This document shows positions 33,756-43,602 of a DNA stretch of 64,000 nucleotides, piece after piece. The stretch spans positions 62,001 through 126,000 of the forward strand of contig PAAX01000026.1 of assembly GCA_002698995.1 (NCBI GenBank), given 5' to 3'. The stretch comes from Ignavibacteriota bacterium. Its GTDB lineage: Bacteria > Bacteroidota > Ignavibacteria > Ignavibacteriales > Melioribacteraceae. Position numbers and translations under genes: made by a program. The notes under the pieces are model-generated. The model searched no databases. It was not told the DNA's origin and saw nothing but the letters and a program-made list of their open reading frames with translations. The number at the start of each line of letters is the position of its first letter. The stretch's first letter is position 1.

Positions 33756-36700
33756 TTATTTGATTAATACCATTTTTTTGGTGCTTACAAATTTACCTGC
33801 TTCAATTCTATATAAATAAACACCGCTTGATAAATTATAATTATCGGTAGATAATTGATAACTATGGTTACCAGCTTCTTTTGTTTCGCTTACTAACAGT
33901 GCAATCTGATTACCAAGAATATCATACAGTTTTATTTTTACGAATTCAGCACTTGGCAGCGAATATTTAATAATTGTCGAAGGATTAAACGGATTCGGGT
34001 AATTCTGTTCAAGACCAAATTCAAGAGGAAGTTCAACTTTATTTTCAACAGAAGTAGTTCCGTCTCCCTTTTTAAATACTTGACCATTAGTTGTACCGGC
34101 AAATAAATCTGATGTAACATGATTTACAAGAAGTGTACTTACACCAAATCCATCCATACCAATAGATTCCCAAAGTAAGGATTGAATTTGATTACCTCCG
34201 TTTTTAACATTTGAATCAGTACCGGAACCAGCAAGTTTTTTAACTCCTCCATTCCAAGTTGTTAAATAAACATTATCACTTTGATCAATTGCAATAGAAT
34301 AAACATAAAGATTCGGGAGATCATTACTTATATTGAACCAAGTCTCACCTAAATCATAACTTAACCAAGCCCCTTCTCCATAAGAACCGGCAAATAAATC
34401 TCCTTCGGAAGTTACACCCAAAGCCCAAATATGTTTTGCCTGGATATTTGTTGAAGTCCATTCAGAAGTACCGTTTAATAACTTGAAAACTCCACCTCCA
34501 AAAGTGCCGGCAAAGAGATCACCATTTTGATTAATTGCCAATGAATGAACTGCGTTAAATGTCAGACCATCATTAACTTCAGTAAATTCTTCATTGCCAT
34601 TTAATTTTTGAAATACTCCGCCGCCCCAAACTCCGGCATAAATATGATCGTTACCAGCAACGGTTACTGCTCTTACATCTGAATCGGCAAGAGCTTCTAA
34701 AGTCCAACTATCGCCATTATTTTCAGAGGCAAAAAGACCTTTTTCAGTTGCTGCCCAAATTTTATTGTTAGAATTATCAATGGCAATTGACCAAATAAAT
34801 CCAACTCCCATTCCATCATTTATCTTATTCCACTCTTCACCATTATTAGTAGAACTATAAATATTTCCACCCCAAGTTCCGGCGTACATAGTTCCATTAT
34901 TAGCAGTTGCCATTGCCCAGATAATCTCATTTGAAGCAAAACTTCCTGATGCAATCCAGTCATCTTCTGTTGTTCCGGGATCACCGGCAGGATCATTGGT
35001 TACTTCTATTGTTAATTGTGCAAATGAATTGTTATTATCTGCATTGTTATCTAAAGAACTGCTTTCTAAAATTTCAGCAATATTATTGATTGTAGTTTTA
35101 GCTGGAATATTTCCGATAAATAAATTGTTGTTAATTTGTCCGGCTCCGGTCATACTTTTTGCAATTAATTGTCCACTGATTAAACCGGAAGGAAAATCAA
35201 CATCAGCTTTTGGAGCTAATATTGATCCTCTAACATCAATATCACTTATTTTTAATTTTGTTGATTGATAAAAATTGTACAGAATATTGGTTTTATCGGT
35301 ACCAATTATTTCTAATCCGCCGCTCCAATGAATATTATTTCCGTCAATATTTATTAAAGCAACCGAACCGTTTGGCACGTTGACAATAACTTCAACTGCT
35401 TCATCTAATTTAAGTCCATCAATCTTAAATACATTTAAGTATGGACCGGTTCCGTTTAAGAAAATTCTTAATCCATCATAAGTTACATCTGAAGTCTCAT
35501 TTACCTCATATTCAGAAAGAGTAACAGACAGTGCATTTAAGTATGTAGCAGCATTTTCAAAATTAATTGGATAATCTTTTCTCAATTCCCCATCAATCGA
35601 TGCTTGAGAAACTGGTAAATTGGTAGATCCGCCATAAGCAACATTACCATAATAAATTCTGCCGCTGGTAAAATAGAGGTCTCTTCCAACTACAAGAACA
35701 TCTTGATTTGAGAAACTTTCATTAAGTACAAATCCAACTGAGTAATTGCTAATCGACATATCTCTGCCGACTGCAGCTTTCCCTTCAACATCTGAGGAAG
35801 GAGCTGTAAAATCTTTTAGGACAAACAGATTAAATTCTTTTGCAATTCCCAAATCAAATGTACTTACTTCACTTTTTGATGAGTTTACTTTTACATCAAT
35901 TGTTAGTTGTTTGGATTGACCATTTGATAAATCACCTACATTCCATATTCCGGTTTCTGCATTATAAGCATTACTTGGATTTGAAGATACGTAATCTAAA
36001 CCATCAACCAAAACATCAATAACTTTTACGTTGGAGGCTGCATCCGGTCCATCGTTGGTAATAGTAATAGAATAGGTTACAACATCTCCGTCATTTGGAT
36101 TTTGATTGTTCACTGTTTTGGATATTCTTAAATCGCTGTTTCTTATAATTTCGATAATTCCGGCATCCCAAGTCAAATCAGTTTCTCCGGCCGATAATGT
36201 AGTACAGATAGTTCTTCCGGTTTCAGGATCAACATCAGAATCATTTTCCGAATTACCGGCATTTTTAATCGTAAATTCAAATCCTTCGGGGACTACAAAC
36301 TCAAGTTTATAATCACCCGGAATTAATTCTGTAAATAAATAATTACCATTTTCATCTGTTGTTTGTACTGCAACGTAATTATTATCACAGTCAAACAATT
36401 TTATATTAACTCCCGCAACACCAGCTTCACCATCATCTTGAATACCATTTTTATTTTCATCAAGCCATACTTTATTACCAATCTCTGCAGGATCTTCACA
36501 AATAATTGTAGTGGACCAAGATGAAGTTTCAACGATCTCATCAAGTTCTTCACCATTTGCTAATTTTGGATATGCTGAGACAGAAGCTGTATTATTTATA
36601 ACTTGATCACAAATCGGTTCATCTGGCTGAAAAGCAAATTCAAATGTCCATTCTTCTCCGGGCAGCAAGTTATCTTTGCTTCTAATTATATTATCACCTT

Positions 36701-38558
36701 GATTATTAATCAATGGATCAGACACAGAAACGCCATTTTCAAAAGGAACATCCCCTTCGTTTTTAACAACAAAACTATAAACTATATCTTCACCTTGTAC
36801 TACAGATTCTGGACCCGATTTTTCAAATGAAACTCCAGTTTTATAAAATCCGAAATCAATTGATAAATCATCACCGCAATCAACAACAACTGCAGACGAA
36901 TAATTTTCATCACCGTTGCTGTCAATATTTTCATCTGTACCGGAACTCTTTGTTGTTAAATTCCATCTAGTCTTGGTTGGATTTGCTGAATAAAATACTC
37001 CATTTTCGGCAAAGTTTTCATCCGAAATTTTTACTGTATAAGTTCCATTTGGAACTGCACTAAATTGATATAATCCGTTTTCATCAGTCACATCCGAAGC
37101 AATAATAGTACTGTTTTGATCTATCAATTCTACAATTACACCTTCAATTCCGGATTCACCATTATTTTGAATTCCATCTGCAGAGTTGTTATCATGCCAT
37201 ATAAAATTGCCAATTTTATTTTCACAATCTTGTCCGCCAAATTCACAGCTAGGACCATTGATTGTACAGTAAAAATTATTTGTACTTGCTTTAAATACAA
37301 GCTCAACCGGAACGGTATCGTAATGTCCATTAAGAGTGAAAATAAAAGTTTTACTGTCACCGTTTTTACCAACACCTACGTCAAACTTTAATCCATATAC
37401 TCCTGTTCTCGGATCGGTATTAACTTCCCATTTATTATTCGGATAATTTGTACTTAAAACTTCATGCTCTTCACAAAGCGCAATTACCCAATGTGATAAA
37501 TCTCTTGGAGCACCTTTTCCGGTTACTTTGTATTCCCAAGTTGATGTATTGTTACTATTAAGCGAAACACTTACTAATTCAAATTCGTATCCATCAAATA
37601 AAGAAATATTATTGTTCCCGTCTCCGTCACAATCTTCAGTATCCGAACCCCAATTTACATTTGCTTCTGCAAAAGCTTCTGCATTTGCCGGTGTTGCTAA
37701 AACTAACTGCTGACTGCCGGTCGGATCGTTATTTTTTACAAATCTGGTTCCTTGGGGAATTGCAATATCTGAATAAGCAGTTACAGTTGAAACACCGCCG
37801 CTGCTGCTGGTTAAACTAAACTGTGCAATCCCGTTTGAGTTTGTTGTTACAATATTACTGCTTAAATTTCCATTTGTTGTAGATAATCTAACTGCAGTAT
37901 TTGGAACCGGATCACCATTTAAATCAAGAATTTCAACTTGGAATTGTGCAGTTTGATTTGTTTCTAAATTTTGAAAAGCCGGAGTAATTGTTATAGTTGA
38001 TGGAGCTTGAAATCCACCGGCATTTTCTTCAGCATCAAGAATAATTTCTTCCGCTCTCTCTCTTATTTTTTTGTATTTGTTTGGAAGCGTATTGAAATCA
38101 ACACCATCTGAAAAGTACCAAATTGCCATTTGTACTGCAGCCGGTTCTTCTTTCTCTTTTAATGAACCTTCATAAGGTAATTCATTGTAAGGATAGTAAT
38201 TATTTAGAATATAAGTTATTTCCTCTGAGGTTGGTCCATAACTGGTATATGTAACATTCCAATCTAAATTTGTATAAACATCAATGCAGTAAAAATCAGC
38301 ATCATCATCATCAAATTCACCATTTAAAGTTCCGGCAAAACCGCTGATTGATTCTCCGTTTGGGAGATAAAAACTTAAACTTGTTCCTTTACCGGTTCCG
38401 GAAATTTCAACGAAACTTCCGCCGTCTCTATTAACGGAATTTTCAATAACATATCTACCGATATTTTTCCCGTTTTGGGTTTGTGCATTGTAATTTCGAT
38501 TTGCTAATGAAAGGACTAGAAGTAACAAGGTTAAAAAAGGTATAAGTTTTTTTTCCAT
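33756..38558 (-). CDS. 1600-residue T9SS surface protein with Cys-Gln thioester domain
   Basis: Exported multidomain protein with a signal peptide (about 1-25). Residues ~30-180 match a thioester (TED/TQXA) domain: Cys91 in DFYCIDVY, ITYILNNYYP, and Gln143 in VQMAIWYFSDG, the pair that forms an internal thioester in Gram-positive adhesins. Next come a Big-1-like domain (~187-265), an undefined module (~310-430), an SdrD-B-like domain (~447-570), a DUF11/CARDB-like stalk (~575-685), a second SdrD-B-like domain (~690-800), another DUF11 (~805-895), a choice-of-anchor-A-like domain (~897-1150), BNR-like repeats (~1200-1500) and a T9SS type A sorting domain (NYPNPFNPSTIIKYSLP...STKKMVLIK). If the thioester forms, the protein could attach covalently to amines on a host, a partner cell or a surface. 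No sortase signal is present. Confidence 0.9.
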   Translation of the reverse strand: MEKKLIPFLTLLLLVLSLANRNYNAQTQNGKNIGRYVIENSVNRDGGSFVEISGTGKGTSLSFYLPNGESISGFAGTLNGEFDDDDADFYCIDVYTNLDWNVTYTSYGPTSEEITYILNNYYPYNELPYEGSLKEKEEPAAVQMAIWYFSDGVDFNTLPNKYKKIRERAEEIILDAEENAGGFQAPSTITITPAFQNLETNQTAQFQVEILDLNGDPVPNTAVRLSTTNGNLSSNIVTTNSNGIAQFSLTSSSGGVSTVTAYSDIAIPQGTRFVKNNDPTGSQQLVLATPANAEAFAEANVNWGSDTEDCDGDGNNNISLFDGYEFELVSVSLNSNNTSTWEYKVTGKGAPRDLSHWVIALCEEHEVLSTNYPNNKWEVNTDPRTGVYGLKFDVGVGKNGDSKTFIFTLNGHYDTVPVELVFKASTNNFYCTINGPSCEFGGQDCENKIGNFIWHDNNSADGIQNNGESGIEGVIVELIDQNSTIIASDVTDENGLYQFSAVPNGTYTVKISDENFAENGVFYSANPTKTRWNLTTKSSGTDENIDSNGDENYSSAVVVDCGDDLSIDFGFYKTGVSFEKSGPESVVQGEDIVYSFVVKNEGDVPFENGVSVSDPLINNQGDNIIRSKDNLLPGEEWTFEFAFQPDEPICDQVINNTASVSAYPKLANGEELDEIVETSSWSTTIICEDPAEIGNKVWLDENKNGIQDDGEAGVAGVNIKLFDCDNNYVAVQTTDENGNYLFTELIPGDYKLEFVVPEGFEFTIKNAGNSENDSDVDPETGRTICTTLSAGETDLTWDAGIIEIIRNSDLRISKTVNNQNPNDGDVVTYSITITNDGPDAASNVKVIDVLVDGLDYVSSNPSNAYNAETGIWNVGDLSNGQSKQLTIDVKVNSSKSEVSTFDLGIAKEFNLFVLKDFTAPSSDVEGKAAVGRDMSISNYSVGFVLNESFSNQDVLVVGRDLYFTSGRIYYGNVAYGGSTNLPVSQASIDGELRKDYPINFENAATYLNALSVTLSEYEVNETSDVTYDGLRIFLNGTGPYLNVFKIDGLKLDEAVEVIVNVPNGSVALINIDGNNIHWSGGLEIIGTDKTNILYNFYQSTKLKISDIDVRGSILAPKADVDFPSGLISGQLIAKSMTGAGQINNNLFIGNIPAKTTINNIAEILESSSLDNNADNNNSFAQLTIEVTNDPAGDPGTTEDDWIASGSFASNEIIWAMATANNGTMYAGTWGGNIYSSTNNGEEWNKINDGMGVGFIWSIAIDNSNNKIWAATEKGLFASENNGDSWTLEALADSDVRAVTVAGNDHIYAGVWGGGVFQKLNGNEEFTEVNDGLTFNAVHSLAINQNGDLFAGTFGGGVFKLLNGTSEWTSTNIQAKHIWALGVTSEGDLFAGSYGEGAWLSYDLGETWFNISNDLPNLYVYSIAIDQSDNVYLTTWNGGVKKLAGSGTDSNVKNGGNQIQSLLWESIGMDGFGVSTLLVNHVTSDLFAGTTNGQVFKKGDGTTSVENKVELPLEFGLEQNYPNPFNPSTIIKYSLPSAEFVKIKLYDILGNQIALLVSETKEAGNHSYQLSTDNYNLSSGVYLYRIEAGKFVSTKKMVLIK

Positions 38559-38726
38559 TTATTCACCTTTTTATGAATTTTTATGATTTATGAAATACAG
38601 CAGTTTATTATCGAATTATTTTTAGATTTTTTAACAAGATAATTAAACATTAGATGTAATTTAATCTTTTTATTTTTCAGAAAGTGCATAAATGTGCAGA
38701 ATTTATACAAATTTAATCACAGTTTA

Positions 38727-38755
38727 ATATTGAAGATATTTTTGAGCTTCAATAT
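38727..38755 (+). promoter_or_regulatory. inverted repeat upstream of the LMW phosphatase gene
   Basis: ATATTGAAG/CTTCAATAT, perfect 9-bp arms with an 11-base spacer, ending 30 bases before the ATG at 38786. Could be an operator or a 5'-UTR hairpin. Confidence 0.35.
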
Positions 38756-38785
38756 ATTCATTATTCAAAAATTTAAAGAAATGAA

Positions 38786-39274
38786 ATGGTAAAAGTAATT
38801 TTTGTTTGTTTGGGAAATATCTGCCGATCCCCCAGCGGAGAAGCTGTAATGAATTCTTTAATTAAAAAAGAAGGACTTAAAGATAAAATAATTTGTGATT
38901 CAGCCGGAACAATTGCTTATCATGCCGGTGAAAAAGCCGATCCAAGAATGAGAAAACATGCTTCCAAAAGAGGTTATGATTTAACAAGTATTGCCCGAAA
39001 ATTTACAACTGATGACTTTGAAGAGTTCGATTACATAATTGCTATGGATAAAAGTAATTATTCTGATTTACTTGCTTTAGATAAGGAAGGAATTTTTGTT
39101 GATAAAGTAAGTATGATGACTTCCTATTGTTCAATTTTTGATGATGAAGAAGTTCCCGATCCTTATTATGGCGGACCGCAAGGATTTGAACATGTTCTTG
39201 ATTTACTTGAAGATGCATGTAATGGTTTATTACAAAAAATTAAGAATGAAAATCCGGAATTAAATAATAAGTGA
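38786..39274 (+). CDS. low-molecular-weight protein tyrosine phosphatase-type phosphatase
   Basis: A 162-residue enzyme with the P-loop VCLGNICRSP: nucleophile Cys8 and Arg14. The acid Asp125 lies in DPYYGG. It hydrolyses phosphate monoesters on protein tyrosine or small substrates. Its stop overlaps the GTG start of the next gene (GTGA), which encodes a fructosamine-kinase-type protein. Published work on bacterial LMW-PTP-A enzymes clustered with such kinases found activity on ribulosamine 5-phosphate, so it may serve protein deglycation rather than tyrosine signalling. That assignment is inferred from context. Confidence 0.93.
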   Translation: MVKVIFVCLGNICRSPSGEAVMNSLIKKEGLKDKIICDSAGTIAYHAGEKADPRMRKHASKRGYDLTSIARKFTTDDFEEFDYIIAMDKSNYSDLLALDKEGIFVDKVSMMTSYCSIFDDEEVPDPYYGGPQGFEHVLDLLEDACNGLLQKIKNENPELNNK

Positions 39275-40113
39275 AAAATTTAGAAGAAACATTAAATGAA
39301 AAAGTAACTTCTAATTCATTTTTGGGAGGAGGTTCAATTGCCGATTCACAAAAAATAAGGACTTCTTCCGGTAAAGAATATTTTGTCAAATCTTATTCTC
39401 AATCAAAAAGTAATATTCTTAAAAATGAAGTAAATGGGTTAATTGAAATTCAAAAATCCAAATCGATTAGAACACCGCAAATTATTTACTATGATGACAA
39501 TATTTTAATTCTGGAATTCATAAAATCCGGAAGAAAAAACAAAAATTTTTCTGAATTGTTCGGTATTCAACTGACTGAAATGCACAGATTAAAATCTGAT
39601 AAATTTGGATTTAATGAAAACAATTACATCGGTTCTAATCACCAGATTAATTTACCACTTTATTCAAATTGGACTGATTTTTACTGGGAGAATAGACTCC
39701 TTTACCAATTTAAACTTGCAGAAAAACATGGTTATGTTAATTCAGATTTCAGAAAATTGTTTAATCAATTTGAATCTGTTTACAGAAATATTATTGAAGG
39801 AACAGAAGAAGAACCAAGTCTGATACATGGTGATTTATGGGGAGGAAATTATTTAGTGGATGAATCTGGAAATCCCGTATTAATTGATCCAGCAGTATAT
39901 TATGGACACAGAGAAGCAGAACTTGGAATGACAATCTTATTCGGCGGTTTTGATTCAGAGTTTTATTCTTCTTATAACGAAGCTTATCCCCTTTTTGACG
40001 GCTGGAAAGAGAGATTAGATATTTATAAACTTTATCATGTAATGAATCATTTAAATTTATTTGGAACAGGATACTTAAATCAAACCCTATCTATCATAAA
40101 AAGTTATTTATAA
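39271..40113 (+). CDS. fructosamine/ribulosamine 3-kinase family protein
   Basis: A 280-residue aminoglycoside-phosphotransferase-like kinase of the fructosamine kinase family. It shows EYFVKSYS (ATP-site lysine), FGIQLTEMHRL, the catalytic loop LIHGDLWGGNYLVDE and the metal-binding LIDPAVYYGHREAELGM. Such kinases phosphorylate ketoamine adducts on proteins (fructosamines, ribulosamines, erythrulosamines) and thereby make them unstable, which reverses early glycation. The GTG start overlaps the phosphatase stop by four bases, so the two are translationally coupled. It acts in the cytoplasm. The exact sugar is not predictable. Confidence 0.92.
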   Translation: MKNLEETLNEKVTSNSFLGGGSIADSQKIRTSSGKEYFVKSYSQSKSNILKNEVNGLIEIQKSKSIRTPQIIYYDDNILILEFIKSGRKNKNFSELFGIQLTEMHRLKSDKFGFNENNYIGSNHQINLPLYSNWTDFYWENRLLYQFKLAEKHGYVNSDFRKLFNQFESVYRNIIEGTEEEPSLIHGDLWGGNYLVDESGNPVLIDPAVYYGHREAELGMTILFGGFDSEFYSSYNEAYPLFDGWKERLDIYKLYHVMNHLNLFGTGYLNQTLSIIKSYL

Positions 40114-40228
40114 AACTTGCGTAGAAACTTACCTTATTTAACAAACCATTTTTATTTTTATACATCTAAATGAACGATAATTTAACATTGATTTCTTATC
40201 TTTACATTCTGTTAAATAAAGGAAAGCA

Positions 40229-40687
40229 ATGGAAGTAAATATAGAACCTAAAAAAGATTATAATCCTGAGATGCATACTACCGAACATATATTAAATCAA
40301 ACTATGGTTAGAATGTTTAATTGCGGCAGATCATTTAATGCACATATTGAGACAAAAAAATCAAAATGCGATTATAGATTGAATAGAGATTTAACAGAAG
40401 ATGAAGTTACCGAAATTGAAAACCGAGTAAACAATGTTATTAATTCCAAGTTAGATGTTACAGAAGAATTTTATTCAATTGAAGAAGCGGATAAATTATT
40501 TGATACTTCAAAACTTCCTCATGATTCAGGTACAAAAATAAGAGTAATTAAAGTCGGCGATTATGATGCTTGCCCATGCAGAGGTTTTCATGTTTCCAAC
40601 ACAAATGAAATAGAAAAATTTAAAATCATCTCACACAATTTTAACGGTGAGTTTTTGAGAATAAGATTCAAATTAATATCAGATTAA
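40229..40687 (+). CDS. AlaX-type alanyl-tRNA editing protein (stand-alone SAD domain)
   Basis: A 152-residue trans-editing protein related to the second additional domain of AlaRS/ThrRS. The zinc-site residues are visible as HTTEH (His16 and His20) and CRGFH (Cys117 and His121). It should hydrolyse mischarged tRNA(Ala), for example Ser-tRNA(Ala), in the cytoplasm. The N-terminal beta-barrel of long AlaX forms is absent, making it the short type. A GGAAAGC ribosome site precedes the ATG. A phosphatase gene starts two bases after the stop, so the two may be co-transcribed, although no functional link is known. Confidence 0.88.
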   Translation: MEVNIEPKKDYNPEMHTTEHILNQTMVRMFNCGRSFNAHIETKKSKCDYRLNRDLTEDEVTEIENRVNNVINSKLDVTEEFYSIEEADKLFDTSKLPHDSGTKIRVIKVGDYDACPCRGFHVSNTNEIEKFKIISHNFNGEFLRIRFKLISD

Positions 40688-40689
40688 AT

Positions 40690-43146
40690 ATGAACAAATC
40701 CAAATTTTTACTTATTACATTATCGGTATTGGTTTTATCATTAATTGTTATAGTATTACTGTATGAAAAAACTGATCCCGCTGCTTCTTTAAAATATAAG
40801 TTAAATGCTGAACAAATTAGACTAAGAGCAATTGAGCTGGCACCAGAGTTTGGAATTACAACTGAAAATTATGATATAATTCCAACCTTAAAAATTAATA
40901 AGGATTTGATTAAGACTGCACAAACAAAATTTGGAATTGAAAAATCGAATGAAGTGCTTGCAGATTATCCATTCGCTTATACTTGGGAAGTTAAATGGAT
41001 AAAAATTGATGAACATATTGAAGAACGAAAAGGTCCTATTGTTGAGATTGATAACTCTAATAGAATTGCTGTTACATTTGATTTAAAAGGAAACCTAATC
41101 GGTTTAGAGAACAACAAAATTGACACGACGGAAATTTCTGCCCTATCCGAAAACGAAGGAATTGAACTCGTCAATAATTTTATTAATAAATATACTCCGA
41201 TTAATGAAGCTAGAAGAGACTCATTATTCAAATCTGATAAAAGTGTAAGAAAAACAATTTCATTTAGTTTTAACAACGGCAATGCCAAATTAAATGAAAT
41301 AGACAAAGATAATTCCGAAACCAGTTTTGATTACAGATTTGCTTTCTCTTTTACGGATTCGCTTTTAGGCAATAAGGGAAATATTAATGTTAATCTTTAC
41401 GGCAACAGAATTGCTAAATTGACCATTGATATTGATATTCCCGAAGAAGAAAAGGTATCTGGTTATGATTTAATAACAAAAATATCAACAACAGTAATCA
41501 TCGGATTTCTGATTTTATTTATAGCAGTAATTAGTTTTAAACGTATTAGAAATTATGAAGTAAATTTTAAAACATATATTCCCATTGCGGTAATTTCGGC
41601 AGTTGCATTAGGTTTGGAAATTTATCTTAGCTCAAATATTAGATTTAGATGGGAGCTTTTAATACCTATAATAATTGCACCGATTTTTTATTTCCTTTTT
41701 ATGCTCTTTATTTGGCCCGTTAGTGATTCTTATATGCGTGAATACTGGAAAGATAAATCCATTACATTCGATCTGATAAGAAAAGGATTTACAGACCATA
41801 GTTTAGTTGCAAAATCAGTTTTAAGTGGAATTGCGGGAGGATTTACAATTCTAGCTTTTCACTCAATTTCTATTTTTGTTTTCGATAAATTTTTAGATAT
41901 ATATTCATTTCCGTTTGATTCAGATAATCCAATTATTAATTCCAGATACCCGGTTTTTCACTTATTTGCGAATACAACTTATGGTTTGTTAACTACTATT
42001 CCCTTAGTCTTATTAACTCTTCCTTCAATAATTAAAAGTAGAATAAACAATCAATGGCTGATTTTTGCTCTATTTGTTTTTGTTGGATTATTCGCAAAAG
42101 AAACAAAATTTTTCCCTTTTGAATTTGGAATAATTGTTAACCTATTAAGTTTTGCCGTACTCGGATTTTTATTCTTAAAGATTGATTTTCTTTCAGCATC
42201 AGCAGCACTTTTTACTTCTGCTTTTTTTGCTTCATTAATTGATTTGTACTTTATTGAAAATGCAAATCTTTTCGGAATTTACTTTTTCTTTGGACTCTTC
42301 TTTATCACCATAATGGCATTTTCTGTTACTTTATTTACAAAAGATAAATTAAGTGACTTTGATAAAATTTCTCCAACGTTCGTTAAGTATATTACTGAAA
42401 GACAAAGACTTCAGGGAGAACTTGAAGTTGCACGAAAAGTTCAAATGTCGTTTCTTCCTGCAGAAAATCCTAAATCAGAATATCTTGACATTGCTTCCAA
42501 TTGTATTCCCGCTTTGGAAGTGGGCGGAGATTATTATGATTTTATAAAATTCTCCGAAAACAAACTTGGTGTTGTTATTGGCGATGTTAGTGGTAAAGGG
42601 ACTAAGGCTGCTTTTTATATGACACTTACTAAAGGATTTTTGAAAGCTGTTTCTAAACACAGAGATGAACCATCAGAAATTCTTAATGAAATTAATGAAG
42701 TCTTTTACGAAAATGTTGAAAGAGGAAATTTCATTTCGATGGCATTTGCTCTTTTTGATATGGAAAACAAGATTGTTAAAATTGCAAGAGCCGGACACAA
42801 TCCAATTTTAATTTTTGATTCTTCTTCAAATTCCATAAAACATATTCAATCTAAAGGAATTGCGATTGGTTTGGAAAAAGGAGAAGTTTTTGCTAAATCA
42901 ATTAGAACAGAAGAACTAAAATATAATTCTAATGATATCTTTATTTTTTATACCGATGGTATACCGGAGGCAATGAATAAGAATAAAGCAGAATACGGAA
43001 TGAAAAAATTTGAATCGGTGATTTTACAAAACAGCAATTTAAATTCTGTTGATCTTTCAAACAGCATTTATAAAGATGTAAGATCATTTACCAAAAACGT
43101 ACCTCAAAGTGATGATATGACAAGTGTAATAGTAAGAATCAAATAA
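40690..43146 (+). CDS. membrane-anchored SpoIIE/RsbU-type PP2C phosphatase
   Basis: 818 residues. The N-terminus has one membrane helix and a ~230-residue extracytoplasmic region (to about 255), then seven to nine further helices to ~555, a short coiled-coil-like linker (ERQRLQGELEVARKVQMSFLP) and a C-terminal PP2C domain. Metal ligands and signatures are GGDYYDFI (~613), GDVSGKGTKAAFYM, AGHNPILIF, FYTDGIPEAMN (~754) and SDDMTSVIVRI (~807). The architecture suggests a sensor that dephosphorylates an anti-sigma-factor antagonist. No anti-sigma kinase or STAS gene is adjacent. It begins two bases after the AlaX gene. Confidence 0.92.
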   Translation: MNKSKFLLITLSVLVLSLIVIVLLYEKTDPAASLKYKLNAEQIRLRAIELAPEFGITTENYDIIPTLKINKDLIKTAQTKFGIEKSNEVLADYPFAYTWEVKWIKIDEHIEERKGPIVEIDNSNRIAVTFDLKGNLIGLENNKIDTTEISALSENEGIELVNNFINKYTPINEARRDSLFKSDKSVRKTISFSFNNGNAKLNEIDKDNSETSFDYRFAFSFTDSLLGNKGNINVNLYGNRIAKLTIDIDIPEEEKVSGYDLITKISTTVIIGFLILFIAVISFKRIRNYEVNFKTYIPIAVISAVALGLEIYLSSNIRFRWELLIPIIIAPIFYFLFMLFIWPVSDSYMREYWKDKSITFDLIRKGFTDHSLVAKSVLSGIAGGFTILAFHSISIFVFDKFLDIYSFPFDSDNPIINSRYPVFHLFANTTYGLLTTIPLVLLTLPSIIKSRINNQWLIFALFVFVGLFAKETKFFPFEFGIIVNLLSFAVLGFLFLKIDFLSASAALFTSAFFASLIDLYFIENANLFGIYFFFGLFFITIMAFSVTLFTKDKLSDFDKISPTFVKYITERQRLQGELEVARKVQMSFLPAENPKSEYLDIASNCIPALEVGGDYYDFIKFSENKLGVVIGDVSGKGTKAAFYMTLTKGFLKAVSKHRDEPSEILNEINEVFYENVERGNFISMAFALFDMENKIVKIARAGHNPILIFDSSSNSIKHIQSKGIAIGLEKGEVFAKSIRTEELKYNSNDIFIFYTDGIPEAMNKNKAEYGMKKFESVILQNSNLNSVDLSNSIYKDVRSFTKNVPQSDDMTSVIVRIK

Positions 43147-43159
43147 GAGATTTTATAAA

Positions 43160-43555
43160 TTATTTTTTTTCTCTTTTGAAATATTCTGAACCATACTTTT
43201 TAAGATGAATTACACCCAGTGAAACTGCGGCTGCAGCTCCAACTCCGGCTAATACAGATTGAAATATTTGATTCCCTTTATTGCTGTTATACTTAAAGTT
43301 ATACTGCTGATTAAGCGCATAATTTAAGTCAGATAATGATTCCGTTCCAATTTCTTTATTTTCTAAAATCATTAAATTGAGACTGCTGTTAAAATTTACC
43401 GGGATTATAAATTCTCTTAACTTGTAATCCAAATATGTAGTTGATTCAAATTTATAATCGGTAATATTTTTTAGTGAATCATTTTCCACCTGAGCAGACA
43501 AACTTGAAAAAGTAAATATGATACTTATTACCGCAAAAAATATTTTATTAATCAT
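43160..43555 (-). CDS. small exported protein of unknown function
   Basis: 131 residues with a signal peptide ending SLSAQ, a polar middle with LNYALNQQYNFKY and a C-terminal membrane segment (SVLAGVGAAAAVSLGVIHL) followed by a basic tail KKYGSEYFKREKK. It therefore looks anchored at its C-terminus in the inner membrane. I do not recognise a family. It converges with the phosphatase gene 13 bases away. Confidence 0.6.
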   Translation of the reverse strand: MINKIFFAVISIIFTFSSLSAQVENDSLKNITDYKFESTTYLDYKLREFIIPVNFNSSLNLMILENKEIGTESLSDLNYALNQQYNFKYNSNKGNQIFQSVLAGVGAAAAVSLGVIHLKKYGSEYFKREKK

Positions 43556-43602
43556 GGTTTTATTAAATCAATTAGATTAAAAAAGCAATATACATTAAAA
43601 AA

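Noticed and set aside
37116-37391. plus-strand ORF opposite the thioester-protein gene
   Set aside because: Opposite-strand shadow in AT-rich coding sequence; the minus-strand gene is far better supported by domains.
40690-43146. partner-switching operon around the SpoIIE-type phosphatase
   Set aside because: No anti-sigma kinase, STAS antagonist or sigma factor gene lies within several kilobases, so no module can be claimed.
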